Positions 19,132 through 28,653 of a stretch of DNA of 64,000 nucleotides are shown here, piece after piece (the stretch's first letter is position 1; the number at the start of each line of letters is the position of its first letter). The notes beneath the pieces were generated by a model. It saw only the letters and a program-made list of their open reading frames with translations, searched no databases and had not been told where the DNA came from. Position numbers and translations under genes: made by a program. This stretch comes from Xanthocytophaga agilis (lineage in GTDB: Bacteria > Bacteroidota > Bacteroidia > Cytophagales > 172606-1), in NCBI RefSeq assembly GCF_030068605.1, contig NZ_JASJOU010000001.1, forward strand, positions 310,001-374,000, read 5' to 3'.

Positions 19132-19179
19132 TAATACTGAAGTAGGTAGAGCCTTTGGCTCTTCCCCACTTCAGTATTA
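19132..19179 (+). other. Long structured leader hairpin before araR
   Basis: TAATACTGAAGT (19132-19143) pairs with 19168-19179. Inside it AGAGCC-TTT-GGCTCT (19148-19162) forms a second perfect stem, so the 48 bases can fold almost end to end. It lies between the operator and the araR start, with no T-tract after it. It may control araR mRNA stability or act as a terminator for the GH51 transcript. Confidence 0.5.
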
Positions 19180-19220
19180 ACCGCCCGACCTGACACCACA
19201 TACCCTGAAACAAGATATCT

Positions 19221-19922
19221 ATGACAAGATACAACCACCCTACACGCATACTGGTAGCTCTTGATTGTATCATTTTTGGTTTTGATGGTGAGTTTCTCAA
19301 GTTATTGCTCATCAAAAGAAATTTTGAGCCGGAGAAAGGAAAATGGTCGCTGATGGGTGGATTTTTGAACGAAGAAGAAGATCTGGAAGTAGCAGCTGCC
19401 CGTATTTTATATGAACTAACAGGGTTACGGGATATTTATGTGGAGCAACTACAAACTTTTGGAAAGGTAGACAGAGACCCTGTAGAACGGACTGTTTCGG
19501 TAGGTTTCTTTGCACTGATTAATATTGATGATCATGACCCCGAAGCAGTAAAAGCACACAATGCATACTGGATTAGTTTAAATGATATACCTGAACTTAT
19601 CTTTGATCATGCCAAAATGGTTGAGCTTGCCCGAGAACGTTTACGATACAAAGCTGCTTTGCATCCTCTGGGCTTTGAACTCATGCCAGAAAAATTTACA
19701 ATTCCTCAGTTACAAAAACTTTACGAAGCTATTTATGGAATGACATTGGATCGGCGCAATTTTAGCCGTAAACTTTTGTCAACAGGTTTATTGATCGATA
19801 CAGGAGAGAAAAACGAAAATTCTGCTACAAAAAAAGCAACACTCTATAAATTAAACAGAGAGAAATACCAGGATAAGTTTCATGAGTTCTGGAATTTCAT
19901 GCCAGATACTTTTCTGATTTGA
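19221..19922 (+). CDS. araR: AraR-type Nudix/winged-helix transcriptional regulator
   Basis: Probable arabinose-responsive repressor of the locus. Residues about 1-145 form a Nudix-fold effector domain, and about 150-233 a winged helix (FTIPQLQKLYEAIYGMTLDRRNFSRKLL). The Nudix box is degenerate: GFLNEEEDLEVAAARILYEL lacks the REUxEE glutamates, so it should bind ligand rather than hydrolyse it, as known for NrtR-family regulators and the Bacteroides AraR. It sits directly upstream of araBA, and the TTGTGT-N7-ACACAA palindromes lie before it and before araB. Binding of L-arabinose as the effector is by analogy. Confidence in family is high, in effector moderate. Confidence 0.88.
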   Translation: MTRYNHPTRILVALDCIIFGFDGEFLKLLLIKRNFEPEKGKWSLMGGFLNEEEDLEVAAARILYELTGLRDIYVEQLQTFGKVDRDPVERTVSVGFFALINIDDHDPEAVKAHNAYWISLNDIPELIFDHAKMVELARERLRYKAALHPLGFELMPEKFTIPQLQKLYEAIYGMTLDRRNFSRKLLSTGLLIDTGEKNENSATKKATLYKLNREKYQDKFHEFWNFMPDTFLI

Positions 19923-19937
19923 AAGGTTAATTATCAG

Positions 19938-19955
19938 GTTTGTGCACACACAAAC
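19938..19955. promoter_or_regulatory. Second palindrome before araB
   Basis: GTTTGTG-CACA-CACAAAC, 7-bp perfect arms, 18 bp upstream of the predicted AraR operator. The core resembles a compressed version of the same site. It could be an auxiliary operator or a short terminator stem for araR. Confidence 0.4.
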
Positions 19956-19972
19956 TTTTCTTTTGCATAGAA

Positions 19973-19991
19973 TTGTGTCATACTAACACAA
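19973..19991. promoter_or_regulatory. Predicted AraR operator at araB
   Basis: TTGTGT-CATACTA-ACACAA, same arms and spacing as the araR site, 45 bp before the araB start. Confidence 0.75.
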
Positions 19992-20036
19992 AAGTAGAAT
20001 AAATACTTTTTTTAACACCTGAACATTTTTAAACTA

Positions 20037-21707
20037 ATGAAAGACGTATATGTTATAGGCCTGGACTATGGTACTGATTCCGTTCGGGCACTGGTTGTAC
20101 ATGCGGGAACGGGAGAGGTGGCTGGTACGGCAGTACATGAGTACAAACGTTGGAAACAGGGAGCATACTGTGATCCAACTATCTCTCAGTTTCGTCAGCA
20201 CCCATTGGACTACATCGAAGGTTTAGAGGAAACCATTAAAGGGGCTTTGGCTAAGACTTCTGAAGAGGTTCGCAAGAACGTGGTAGGCATCTCTGTCGAT
20301 ACTACAGGATCTACACCTGTAGCCGTAGATGAAAATGGCACTCCGTTGGCTCTATTACCCGAGTTTGCTGAAAATCCCAATGGTATGTTCATTCTATGGA
20401 AAGATCATACAGCCAATGCAGAAGCGGAAGAGATAAATCAACTGGCTTATCACTGGGCAACTGATTTTACCAAATATGTAGGTGGTATTTATTCTTCTGA
20501 ATGGTTCTGGGCAAAGATTCTACGCACATTACGGGTAGATGCAAGTATTCGCTCCAAAGCTTATTCCTGGGTAGAGCATTGTGACTGGATTTCTGCTGTG
20601 TTAACAGGAAATACAAATCCTCGTACGTTGAAGCGTTCACGTTGTGCCGCGGGTCACAAAGCTATGTGGAATGACGAATTTGAAGGGTTGCCATCGGATG
20701 AATTTTTGGTAAAGCTAGATCCATTGTTGGGAGGACTAAGAGATCGTCTTTTTGATGAATCTTATACTTCAGATGTGGCTATGGGCAAGATATCTCCTGA
20801 GTGGGCCGAAAAGCTGGGATTGTCTTCTGATGTTATTATTGGTGTTGGGGCCTTTGATGCTCATATGGGCGCTGTTGGTGCTTGTATTGAACCTTATTCA
20901 TTGTGTAAAGTAATAGGTACTTCTACGTGTGATATTCTTACTGCTCCTTCGGAAGAAGTAGGCCATTTGTTAATCCGCGGTATCTGTGGGCAGGTAGATG
21001 GATCTGTGGTACCAGGTATGCTTGGGATGGAAGCAGGACAATCTGCGTTTGGTGATATTTATGCATGGTTTCAGCGAATCATCACAAAACCTGTTCGTGA
21101 GTTATTGGGTGAGGAAGTAGCTGAGAAACTGAGCCAGCAATTGATTCCCTATTTGGCAGAACAGGCTGCTAAATTACCTGTAAAAGAAACAGATGTGGTT
21201 TCCCTTGACTGGCTGAATGGACGTCGTACACCCGATGCTAATCATACACTGAAAGGGGCTATGGCTGGCCTGAATCTAGGTACAGATACCGTGCGTATTT
21301 TTAAATCTCTTGTAGAATCTACTGCATTTGGGTCAAAAGCTATCGTAGAGAGGTTCCTGCAAGAAGGCGTGGCTATCAAACAGGTAATTGCCATTGGTGG
21401 TGTTGCCAAAAAGTCTCCTTTTGTCATGCAGACATTGGCTGATGTGCTGAATATGCCTATTAAGGTTGCTAAATCCGAACAAACCTGTGCATTGGGAGCG
21501 GCTATGTGTGCGGCTGTAGCTGCAGGAGTTTATGCAACTATGGAAGAGGCGCAGGAGGCTATGTCGTCGGGTTTTGATGCTGTGTATGAACCTCGTCCGG
21601 ATGTTTCTGCTGTGTATCAGAAACTATATGCCAAATATCTTCAGTTTGGCCACTTTATTGAGCATTCTTATCTGAAAAAGCAAGCAGAAGCTTCATTGAC
21701 TGCCTGA
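20037..21707 (+). CDS. araB: L-ribulokinase
   Basis: Phosphorylates L-ribulose to L-ribulose-5-phosphate with ATP, the second step of arabinose catabolism. The 556-residue FGGY-family kinase starts with the phosphate-binding [14 protein letters not shown] motif, has the ribulokinase signatures [27 protein letters not shown] and [14 protein letters not shown], and ends with the ATP-binding block [24 protein letters not shown]. Length fits AraB (about 560). It is followed 52 bp later by araA and preceded by an AraR operator. Confidence 0.96.
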   Translation: MKDVYVIGLDYGTDSVRALVVHAGTGEVAGTAVHEYKRWKQGAYCDPTISQFRQHPLDYIEGLEETIKGALAKTSEEVRKNVVGISVDTTGSTPVAVDENGTPLALLPEFAENPNGMFILWKDHTANAEAEEINQLAYHWATDFTKYVGGIYSSEWFWAKILRTLRVDASIRSKAYSWVEHCDWISAVLTGNTNPRTLKRSRCAAGHKAMWNDEFEGLPSDEFLVKLDPLLGGLRDRLFDESYTSDVAMGKISPEWAEKLGLSSDVIIGVGAFDAHMGAVGACIEPYSLCKVIGTSTCDILTAPSEEVGHLLIRGICGQVDGSVVPGMLGMEAGQSAFGDIYAWFQRIITKPVRELLGEEVAEKLSQQLIPYLAEQAAKLPVKETDVVSLDWLNGRRTPDANHTLKGAMAGLNLGTDTVRIFKSLVESTAFGSKAIVERFLQEGVAIKQVIAIGGVAKKSPFVMQTLADVLNMPIKVAKSEQTCALGAAMCAAVAAGVYATMEEAQEAMSSGFDAVYEPRPDVSAVYQKLYAKYLQFGHFIEHSYLKKQAEASLTA

Positions 21708-21759
21708 TATACAAATACATATTTATTATCCCGACCTATATTTAACCACATATATTTCA

Positions 21760-23256
21760 ATGATTGATTTAAAACAATATGAAGTCTGGTTTGTAACCGG
21801 AAGTCAGCACTTGTATGGAGAAGAAACTCTTCGTCAGGTAGATGAGCATTCTAAAATTATTGCAGATTCTCTGAATTCAGCAAGCCAGATACCTGTTCGG
21901 GTTGTTTTTAAACCTGTGGTAAAAACACCTGATGAAATCTACAAAATATGTCAGGATGCCAATGTTGCTTCGAATTGTGTGGGCATCATTGCCTGGATGC
22001 ATACATTCTCACCTGCTAAAATGTGGATTGGTGGCTTGAAAGCTTTACAAAAGCCATTGTTGCACTTACATACACAGTTTAACCGGGATATTCCATGGAG
22101 TGATATTGACATGGATTTCATGAACCTGAATCAGTCTGCCCATGGTGACAGAGAGTTTGGGTTCATTATGTCTCGTATGCGACTGAACCGTAAGGTGGTA
22201 GTTGGTCACTGGCAGCAGCAGGATGTATTGGAGAAAATCAATAGCTGGAGTCGTGTGGCTACTGCAAAGTACAGAATGCAAACCATGAAAGTGGTACGCT
22301 TTGGCGATAACATGCGTCAGGTAGCTGTAACAGAAGGTGATAAAGTAGAAGCTGAACTGAAGTTTGGCTTTTCAGTAAATACGCATGGAGTAGGTGATCT
22401 GGTGAAAGTAATCAATCAGGTTACAGATGCTGAGATTAATACACTGATCAAAGAATACGAAGATACCTATCAGTTAATGGCTTCCTTGGCCAATGGTGGA
22501 GCTATGCGTGCATCTCTGGTAGAAGCAGCACGTATTGAATTAGGCTTGACCGCATTTTTGAAGGATGGTGGTTTCTCTGCTTACACCAATACATTTGAAG
22601 ACCTGCATGGCATGCGTCAGTTGCCCGGTATCGCTTCTCAGCGATTAATGGCTGCCGGATATGGATATGGAGGAGAAGGAGACTGGAAAACGTCTGCTAT
22701 GGTACATATCATGAAGGTGATGGCAAGTGGATTGAAAGGTGGAAACTCTTTTATGGAAGATTATACTTACCACTTTGATCCTGCTAACCAGATGGTATTA
22801 GGAGCTCACATGCTGGAAATTTGTCCTTCTATTGCCAGTGGTACAGTAAAATGTGAAGTACACCCACTAGGTATCGGTGGCAAAGAAGATCCTGTGCGGC
22901 TGGTATTTAATGGAGCCAGTGGCCCTGCGTTAAATGTCTCTCTGATTGATATGGGCAATCGCTTCCGTTTATTGGTTAATGAAGTAGAAGCTGTTGAAGT
23001 ACAACAAGAACTACCTAAGTTACCTGTTGCACGAGTATTGTGGAAACCTCAACCCGATATGCAAACAGGTTGTGCTGCCTGGATTTATGCTGGAGGAGCT
23101 CACCATACTGTATACAGCCAGAACCTGACCACCGAATACATTGCTGACTTTGCTGAAATGGTCGGAGTAGAACTGGTGGTTATTGATAAGAACACCGAAT
23201 TGCGCCAACTGAAGAATGAATTACGTTGGAGCGAATTATATTATGGAAAGCTGTAA
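21760..23256 (+). CDS. araA: L-arabinose isomerase
   Basis: Converts L-arabinose to L-ribulose in the cytoplasm using a divalent metal. The 498 residues match the family's length. It opens with the typical [14 protein letters not shown], has the FNRDIPW and [14 protein letters not shown] blocks, and contains the metal and active-site region [20 protein letters not shown] to [24 protein letters not shown]. It lies between araB and a GH51 gene in one operon. Confidence 0.97.
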   Translation: MIDLKQYEVWFVTGSQHLYGEETLRQVDEHSKIIADSLNSASQIPVRVVFKPVVKTPDEIYKICQDANVASNCVGIIAWMHTFSPAKMWIGGLKALQKPLLHLHTQFNRDIPWSDIDMDFMNLNQSAHGDREFGFIMSRMRLNRKVVVGHWQQQDVLEKINSWSRVATAKYRMQTMKVVRFGDNMRQVAVTEGDKVEAELKFGFSVNTHGVGDLVKVINQVTDAEINTLIKEYEDTYQLMASLANGGAMRASLVEAARIELGLTAFLKDGGFSAYTNTFEDLHGMRQLPGIASQRLMAAGYGYGGEGDWKTSAMVHIMKVMASGLKGGNSFMEDYTYHFDPANQMVLGAHMLEICPSIASGTVKCEVHPLGIGGKEDPVRLVFNGASGPALNVSLIDMGNRFRLLVNEVEAVEVQQELPKLPVARVLWKPQPDMQTGCAAWIYAGGAHHTVYSQNLTTEYIADFAEMVGVELVVIDKNTELRQLKNELRWSELYYGKL

Positions 23257-23350
23257 GTGAGTATATGGGAGGCAAGGAGTATCCTTATTTCTTGCCTGTT
23301 CTTTGCCTTTTTGCGGTATCGTAATAATCTATTCTACCCATCAATCTCTT

Positions 23351-24889
23351 ATGAAAAAAATCTTTTTAACACTTGTTTTAAGCATAACTGGATACTGGAC
23401 TTTTGCTCAGAATCAGGTTATCATTAATGGGGACTTAGGCAAAACGACTATCAATAAACATATTTATGGTCACTTTGCTGAGCATCTGGGACGTTGCGTC
23501 TATGGCGGGTTTTATGTAGGCGAAAACAATACAAAAATCCCGAACAAAAACGGTGTCCGTACAGATGTAATTGAGGCGCTGAAAAAAATGAAAATCCCAA
23601 ACCTACGTTGGCCGGGAGGTTGTTTTGCAGATACATACCACTGGAAAGATGGTATCGGACCTAAAAAACAGCGTCCTTCTATGGTGAATGCCTGGTGGGG
23701 TGGGGTTACAGAAGACAACAGCTTTGGTACACATGATTTCCTGGATATGTGTGAGCAGTTAGGTACAGAGCCTTATCTGGCTGGTAATGTAGGAAGTGGA
23801 ACTGTAAAAGAACTTTCTGACTGGGTTCAGTATGTAAACCATGAAGGCGTAAGTCCTATGGCTAACCTACGTAAAGAGAATGGTCGTGACAAACCTTGGA
23901 ATGTGCACTTCTGGGGAGTGGGCAATGAAGCCTGGGGATGTGGTGGTAATATGAAAGCTGAATATTATGCTAATATCTATCGCCAGTATGCTACATTCAT
24001 GAGCGATTGGTCTAATACCAGCAAATTGTTCCGGATTGCTTCTGGTGCTAACTCGGCTGACTTCAACTGGACAGAAATACTGATGCGTGATATTCCACAT
24101 AACATGCTGGATGGGTTGGCTTTGCACCATTACTCTGTTATTGACTGGAATAAAAAAGGGCCTGCAGTAAATTATGATGAAGATCTATATTTCAAAACCA
24201 TGAAACAAGCTTTGCTTATGGATGAACTGATTCATAAGCACGCTACCATCATGGATAAGTATGATCCTAAAAAGAAAGTAGCCTTGGTAGTAGATGAATG
24301 GGGGGGATGGTATGAAGTAGAGCCGGGAACCAATCCTGGATTTCTATACCAACAGAATACCATGCGTGACGCTATGATTGCAGGTACTACACTGAATATT
24401 TTCCACAAATACAGTGATCGGGTACGTATGGCAAACCTGGCGCAAACCATTAATGTGCTTCAGGCTGTCATTCTGACCAATGAAGAAAAAATGTTGCTGA
24501 CGCCTACATATCATGTATTAGAAATGTACAATGTGCACCAGGACGCAACCATGCTGCCTGTTGATGTACAAACAGCAGATTATACATTCGGAAATGAAAA
24601 ATTGCCTGCGTTGTCTGTATCTGCTTCCAGAGACAAAAATGGTGTGACCCATATTTCTCTGGTAAATATCGATCCTTCTAAATCGCAGGAAATATCACTG
24701 AACTTGCGTGGGATGAAAGCATCAGGTGTAACAGGTCGTATCCTTACTTCTGCGAAGGTGCAGGATCATAACACATTTGAAAGTCCTGATAAAGTAAAAC
24801 CTGCAGCCTTTAAAGGTGCGTCTATCAAAGGTGATAACCTGAAAGTGACATTGCCTCCGATTTCTGTGGTGGTACTGGAACTGAAATAA
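23351..24889 (+). CDS. GH51 alpha-L-arabinofuranosidase, exported
   Basis: Releases arabinose from arabino-oligosaccharides. I start at ATG 23351, which gives a clean 20-residue signal peptide (MKKIFLTLV to TFAQ). An in-frame ATG at 23303 would add 16 residues before it. The 512-residue protein has GH51 acid/base E193 in WGVGNEAWG and nucleophile E316 in VVDEWGGW, with NLRWPGGCFAD at about 84-94. It is the short GH51 type, whose members are often cytoplasmic; the signal suggests a periplasmic role here. It sits within the araBA-araD operon, unlike the larger GH51 at 16955. Confidence 0.92.
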   Translation: MKKIFLTLVLSITGYWTFAQNQVIINGDLGKTTINKHIYGHFAEHLGRCVYGGFYVGENNTKIPNKNGVRTDVIEALKKMKIPNLRWPGGCFADTYHWKDGIGPKKQRPSMVNAWWGGVTEDNSFGTHDFLDMCEQLGTEPYLAGNVGSGTVKELSDWVQYVNHEGVSPMANLRKENGRDKPWNVHFWGVGNEAWGCGGNMKAEYYANIYRQYATFMSDWSNTSKLFRIASGANSADFNWTEILMRDIPHNMLDGLALHHYSVIDWNKKGPAVNYDEDLYFKTMKQALLMDELIHKHATIMDKYDPKKKVALVVDEWGGWYEVEPGTNPGFLYQQNTMRDAMIAGTTLNIFHKYSDRVRMANLAQTINVLQAVILTNEEKMLLTPTYHVLEMYNVHQDATMLPVDVQTADYTFGNEKLPALSVSASRDKNGVTHISLVNIDPSKSQEISLNLRGMKASGVTGRILTSAKVQDHNTFESPDKVKPAAFKGASIKGDNLKVTLPPISVVVLELK

Positions 24890-24893
24890 TTCC

Positions 24894-24927
24894 AAAAGGA
24901 AGAGGCTTTCTTTGGTCTCTTCCTTTT
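24894..24927 (+). terminator. Hairpin between GH51 and araD
   Basis: AAAAGGAAGAG pairs with CTCTTCCTTTT around a 12-nt loop, 4 bp after the GH51 stop, followed by AT-rich sequence. It probably terminates or attenuates partially, since araD is only 42 bp further. Confidence 0.55.
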
Positions 24928-24968
24928 ACAATATTTTTATAGTTGATCTGTATTTAACTTTTGCCTAC

Positions 24969-25673
24969 ATGTCTATTTATCAATCTTTAAAAGAGCAGGT
25001 ATATGAGGCCAATATGGAGATTCCCAGACAAAAGCTGGCAATCTATACATTTGGCAATGTGAGCGGTATTGATCGCAAAGCAGGTGTAGTTGGTATCAAA
25101 CCCAGTGGAGTGCCCTATGATAATCTGAAGCCCAGCGATATTGTAATTGTAGATTTGGATAATCAACTGGTAGAAGGAAATATGCGTCCTTCTTCAGATA
25201 CCAAAACGCATACACTGCTTTACAAACATTTTGAACATATTGGTGGAGTATGTCATACTCATTCAACTTATGCTGTGGCTTGGGCTCAGGCTATGCGTCC
25301 TATCCCCAACATGGGAACTACGCATGCTGACCATCTGGTGGCAGCCGTACCAGTGACAGATGTAATGACTGATGAGATGATAACCGGAGATTACGAACTG
25401 GAAACAGGTAATCAGATTCTGAATATTTTCAAAGAGTTAAATTTATCTCCAGAAGAAGTAGAAATGGTGTTAGTTGCCTGTCATGGTCCGTTTACCTGGG
25501 GAAAAGATCCTGCAAAAGCTGTATATAACGCTACTGTATTGGAAGAGCTGGCTAAGATGGCCCATCTGACACTTACTATCAACCCCAATACACCCACTAT
25601 CAAACAAACTCTGATCGACAAGCACTACTTCCGTAAACATGGCAAAAACGCCTATTATGGACAAGGTTGTTGA
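24969..25673 (+). CDS. araD: L-ribulose-5-phosphate 4-epimerase
   Basis: Makes D-xylulose-5-phosphate, the entry to the pentose phosphate pathway. The ATG at 24969 (MSIYQSLKEQ) gives 234 residues, the family's usual size; an upstream in-frame ATG at 24912 would add 19 hydrophobic residues not typical of AraD. Motifs include GNVSGIDR, IKPSGVPYD, the zinc-site CHTHSTYAVAWAQ and THADH, and CHGPFTWGKDPAKAV. It completes araBAD with one GH51 gene inserted. Confidence 0.95.
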   Translation: MSIYQSLKEQVYEANMEIPRQKLAIYTFGNVSGIDRKAGVVGIKPSGVPYDNLKPSDIVIVDLDNQLVEGNMRPSSDTKTHTLLYKHFEHIGGVCHTHSTYAVAWAQAMRPIPNMGTTHADHLVAAVPVTDVMTDEMITGDYELETGNQILNIFKELNLSPEEVEMVLVACHGPFTWGKDPAKAVYNATVLEELAKMAHLTLTINPNTPTIKQTLIDKHYFRKHGKNAYYGQGC

Positions 25674-26187
25674 TCTGTTTTTATTTCATGTTTTTTTCTG
25701 AAAAATAAACAAAAAGGTACAAAGAAAGTAAAGTAGACTTCAATCGCGATAGGTAGTATAGGTGCGTGAGGATAAAAATTCCACGGGTCTAGCGTTGGCC
25801 TTGTGGGGCGAAGTTTTGGAATTTTTTGTCCTTTTTTGCGGCTGGCCCACATCCTGGCCCAACAAATTCTCATTTGTTGTTCTTTTTTGGGCAAGCAAAA
25901 AATGAAGAAGCTGGTGGAAGAATGGTGAGCGGAAATCTGAGATAACTTTAGTTGAAGATAACCACATTGCCACAAAATTAGAATAGAAAATATACTGACA
26001 CTTTTGCTCTCTAAACTGAAGTGTCAGTGTTCCTGAACATATATCCCTCTGTTTTGGTTTTTTTGCTCTGTTGTCTGTGGATACATATGGTCAGTTTGAA
26101 ATAGGAATAAAAAAATAATTTGTTGTGAAAATAAAATAACATCTGACAGAAAATAATTAGCTAAATCACTTTGAACCCTGTATTTCT
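25674..26187. repeat. Intergenic region holding an interspersed repeat
   Basis: This 514-bp gap lies between araD and the symporter. Bases about 25725-25980 carry a sequence unlike the neighbouring genes, with words shared (reverse complement) with 44478-44980: a 21-base identity at 25893-25913 versus 44480-44500, and an AAGGCCAACG word followed by CACCTA and ATTGAAGT. Two overlapping minus-strand frames here look spurious. The remainder holds a 10-bp inverted repeat at 25994-26028. Confidence 0.55.
25994..26028. other. 10-bp inverted repeat before symporter
   Basis: ACTGACACTT-N15-AAGTGTCAGT, perfect arms, 160 bp before the symporter start. It could be an operator or the terminator of the preceding operon; no T-tract follows directly. 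Confidence 0.4.
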
Positions 26188-27843
26188 ATGAAACTCGGAC
26201 TAGAGACCACCGATTACATTATTTTCCTTATTTATTTCATCATTGTGGCTGCCTATGGTTATTGGGTATATAAACACAAAGGCAAGCAAACAGCTGATTC
26301 CAAAGATTTCTTCCTTGCAGAAGGTTCTCTTACTTGGTGGGCAATAGGTGCTTCTATTATCGCTTCCAATATTTCTGCTGAGCAGTTTATTGGTATGAGT
26401 GGACAGGCGTTTCAATTGGGGTTGGCTATTTCTGTCTATGAGGTAGTGGGTGGTTTTTCTCTGATCATCATTGCCATTTATTTCCTGCCTATGTATATCC
26501 GAAACAAGATATACACCATGCCGCAGTTTCTACAAATGCGGTATGATAATCGTCTGGCTACCATCATGGCAGTATTCTGGTTGTTCTTGTATATCCTTGT
26601 AAACCTGACTTCTATCATCTATCTCGGAGCCCTGAGTCTGGAGAAAATGACTGGATTTGGGTTTATGCCTTGTGCTATCTTTCTGACCGTATTTGCTGTA
26701 TTTATCACACTAGGCGGGATGAAAGTAATCGGATACACAGATGTAATTCAGGTAGTTTGTCTGGTGATAGGCGGGTTAGCAACTACCTATCTGGCCCTGC
26801 AGTTGTTGTCTGATAAGGTTGGTACAGGAAGTGGAGTTTTTGAAGGACTGAGCCTGATCAAACAAAAAGCAGATAGCCATATGCATATGATTTTTAGTCC
26901 GGGACAATATCAGGTACACAACGGCAAAGGGGGAATGATAGATGCATACAATCAATTGCCTGGCTTACTTATGTTTATTGTAGGAGGACAATGGATTGTA
27001 AACTTTAACTATTTTGGTTGTAACCAATATATTACTCAACGGGCATTGGGTGCTGATCTGACTACTGCTCGTAGTGGATTATTATTTGCCGCTTTCCTGA
27101 AGCTGATGATGCCTTTTATCGTGGTGCTACCAGGTTTGGCTGCTTACGTGTTGTTCCAGGAACAAGCCGACCCTGCTATTATCAAAGGTATTACAGAAAG
27201 TGGAGTAGTAAAGCCTGACAATGCCTATCCAGTGTTGCTGAACCTGTTACCTGTAGGTTTAAAAGGCTTGGCTTTTGCTGCGTTGACTGCTGCGATTGTG
27301 GCTTCTTTGGCTGGCAAGGCTAATAGTATTTCTACTATTTATATGCTGGATATTCACAAGAAGTTTATCAATCCGAATCTGGATGAGAAAAAAACTGTCT
27401 GGCTGGGAAGGGTAGCTATTGTAGTTTCGTTTATTATTGCATTGGCAATTAGCCCACTGTTGAAAAACTTTGGACAAGGATTTGAATACATACAGGAATA
27501 TACAGGCTTTATTTCACCAGGCATCTTGGCTATCTTCCTGTTAGGATTCTTCTGGAGGAAGGCTACGGCAAATGCTGCATTGGTAGCCGCTGTACTAAGT
27601 ATTCCTCTATCAACCTTTTTCAAATATCAGTTTCCGGAAATACCTTTCCTGAATCGGATGGGAATCGTGTTCTGGATCTGTGTAGCTGTTCATGTTACCA
27701 TTAGCCTGATCGAATCCAAAGGAAAAGACAACAAAAATGCACTGGAGGTAAATAAAGACTGGTTCAAAACCACTTCTTCGTTTCGTTTGGGTGCAGCGGG
27801 TATTTTCGCATTAATTATATTGATATATACTTTATTTTGGTAA
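26188..27843 (+). CDS. Sodium/sugar symporter, SSS family
   Basis: Inner-membrane symporter that should bring L-arabinose from periplasm to cytoplasm with sodium. The 551 residues contain about 14 hydrophobic segments, starting with YIIFLIYFIIVAAYGYWVY. Family motifs include FFLAEGSLTWWAIGASIIASNISAEQFIGMSG and GLAFAALTAAIVASLAGKANSISTIYMLDI. It resembles SGLT-type sugar carriers. Arabinose specificity is from context. Its TAA stop (27841-27843) overlaps the next ATG by one base, indicating translational coupling. Confidence 0.92.
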   Translation: MKLGLETTDYIIFLIYFIIVAAYGYWVYKHKGKQTADSKDFFLAEGSLTWWAIGASIIASNISAEQFIGMSGQAFQLGLAISVYEVVGGFSLIIIAIYFLPMYIRNKIYTMPQFLQMRYDNRLATIMAVFWLFLYILVNLTSIIYLGALSLEKMTGFGFMPCAIFLTVFAVFITLGGMKVIGYTDVIQVVCLVIGGLATTYLALQLLSDKVGTGSGVFEGLSLIKQKADSHMHMIFSPGQYQVHNGKGGMIDAYNQLPGLLMFIVGGQWIVNFNYFGCNQYITQRALGADLTTARSGLLFAAFLKLMMPFIVVLPGLAAYVLFQEQADPAIIKGITESGVVKPDNAYPVLLNLLPVGLKGLAFAALTAAIVASLAGKANSISTIYMLDIHKKFINPNLDEKKTVWLGRVAIVVSFIIALAISPLLKNFGQGFEYIQEYTGFISPGILAIFLLGFFWRKATANAALVAAVLSIPLSTFFKYQFPEIPFLNRMGIVFWICVAVHVTISLIESKGKDNKNALEVNKDWFKTTSSFRLGAAGIFALIILIYTLFW

Positions 27844-28508
27844 TGACAGAAAAGAAATTCGGACTTATTTTTGATATGGACGGTACAATGGTGGACAATA
27901 TGATGGTCCACCATCATGCCTGGCAAAAGAAACTGGCAGAAGTGGGATTGGAACTCACGCTGGATGAAGTAGTGGCAAACTGCCACGGCAAAAACGATGA
28001 TATTCTGGTGCGTTTATTCGGAGATAAATATACCTTTGAAGAACGAGATCAGATATCATCTGATAAAGAAGCCCGCTATAGGGAAATCTTTTTGTCTCAG
28101 TTGAAACTGGTAGAGGGATTACCTGAACTGTTGGAAGAAGCATATCAGGCAGGTATACCGATGGGAGTTGGCACAGCTGCCCGTTTTGAAAATGTAGACT
28201 ATGTGCTGGATAATCTGAATATACGTCATTATTTCAAAGCTGTTGTCGTTGACCGGGATGTAACAAATGGCAAACCTGACCCGGAAGTATTTTTTAAAGT
28301 AGCAGACGTGCTGGAGGTACCCTATGCCAATTGTCTGGTATTTGAAGATTCTCCTACAGGTGCTAAAACAGCCCGAAATGCAGGTATGAAGGCTATTATT
28401 CTTACTACAACCCATAAAGCTGAGGAATTTTCATCTATCAGTAGTGTGATGAAGTGTGTAGACAATTATAAGTCTATCAATCTAAAAGAAGAACTGGCTA
28501 AGCTGTAA
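27843..28508 (+). CDS. HAD-superfamily sugar phosphatase / phosphoglucomutase-like
   Basis: A 221-residue cytoplasmic HAD subfamily IA protein. The nucleophile and acid Asp pair is in FDMDGTMVDN (about 9-18), the Thr of motif II in GVGTAARF, motif III Lys in NGKPDPEVF and motif IV in CLVFEDSPTGAKTARNAG. It resembles beta-phosphoglucomutase or yniC-type sugar-phosphate phosphatases. I use the ATG at 27843, overlapping the symporter stop; a TTG two codons earlier is less likely. In this operon it may dephosphorylate or isomerise a dead-end pentose phosphate, which is inference. Confidence 0.85.
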   Translation: MTEKKFGLIFDMDGTMVDNMMVHHHAWQKKLAEVGLELTLDEVVANCHGKNDDILVRLFGDKYTFEERDQISSDKEARYREIFLSQLKLVEGLPELLEEAYQAGIPMGVGTAARFENVDYVLDNLNIRHYFKAVVVDRDVTNGKPDPEVFFKVADVLEVPYANCLVFEDSPTGAKTARNAGMKAIILTTTHKAEEFSSISSVMKCVDNYKSINLKEELAKL

Positions 28509-28550
28509 TTACTATCAATACAAATCCAACAACTAAAGTCCAATACAAAG

Positions 28551-28601
28551 AAGTGGTTGTTCTAATGATACAATAATAAGTGTAGTTAGCTAAAACCACT
28601 T
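28551..28601. other. 8-bp inverted repeat before transaldolase
   Basis: AAGTGGTT at 28551-28558 and AACCACTT at 28594-28601, 53 bp before the transaldolase start. The spacer is 35 bases. Its role is unknown. Confidence 0.3.
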
Positions 28602-28653
28602 CGCTATAAAATGTAGTTCTATTTTTTACCAAAACCCTAATACCAATTTACCA

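Noticed and set aside
25655-25975. Two overlapping minus-strand frames after araD
   Set aside because: Both lie in an interspersed repeat, overlap each other in different frames and match no family.
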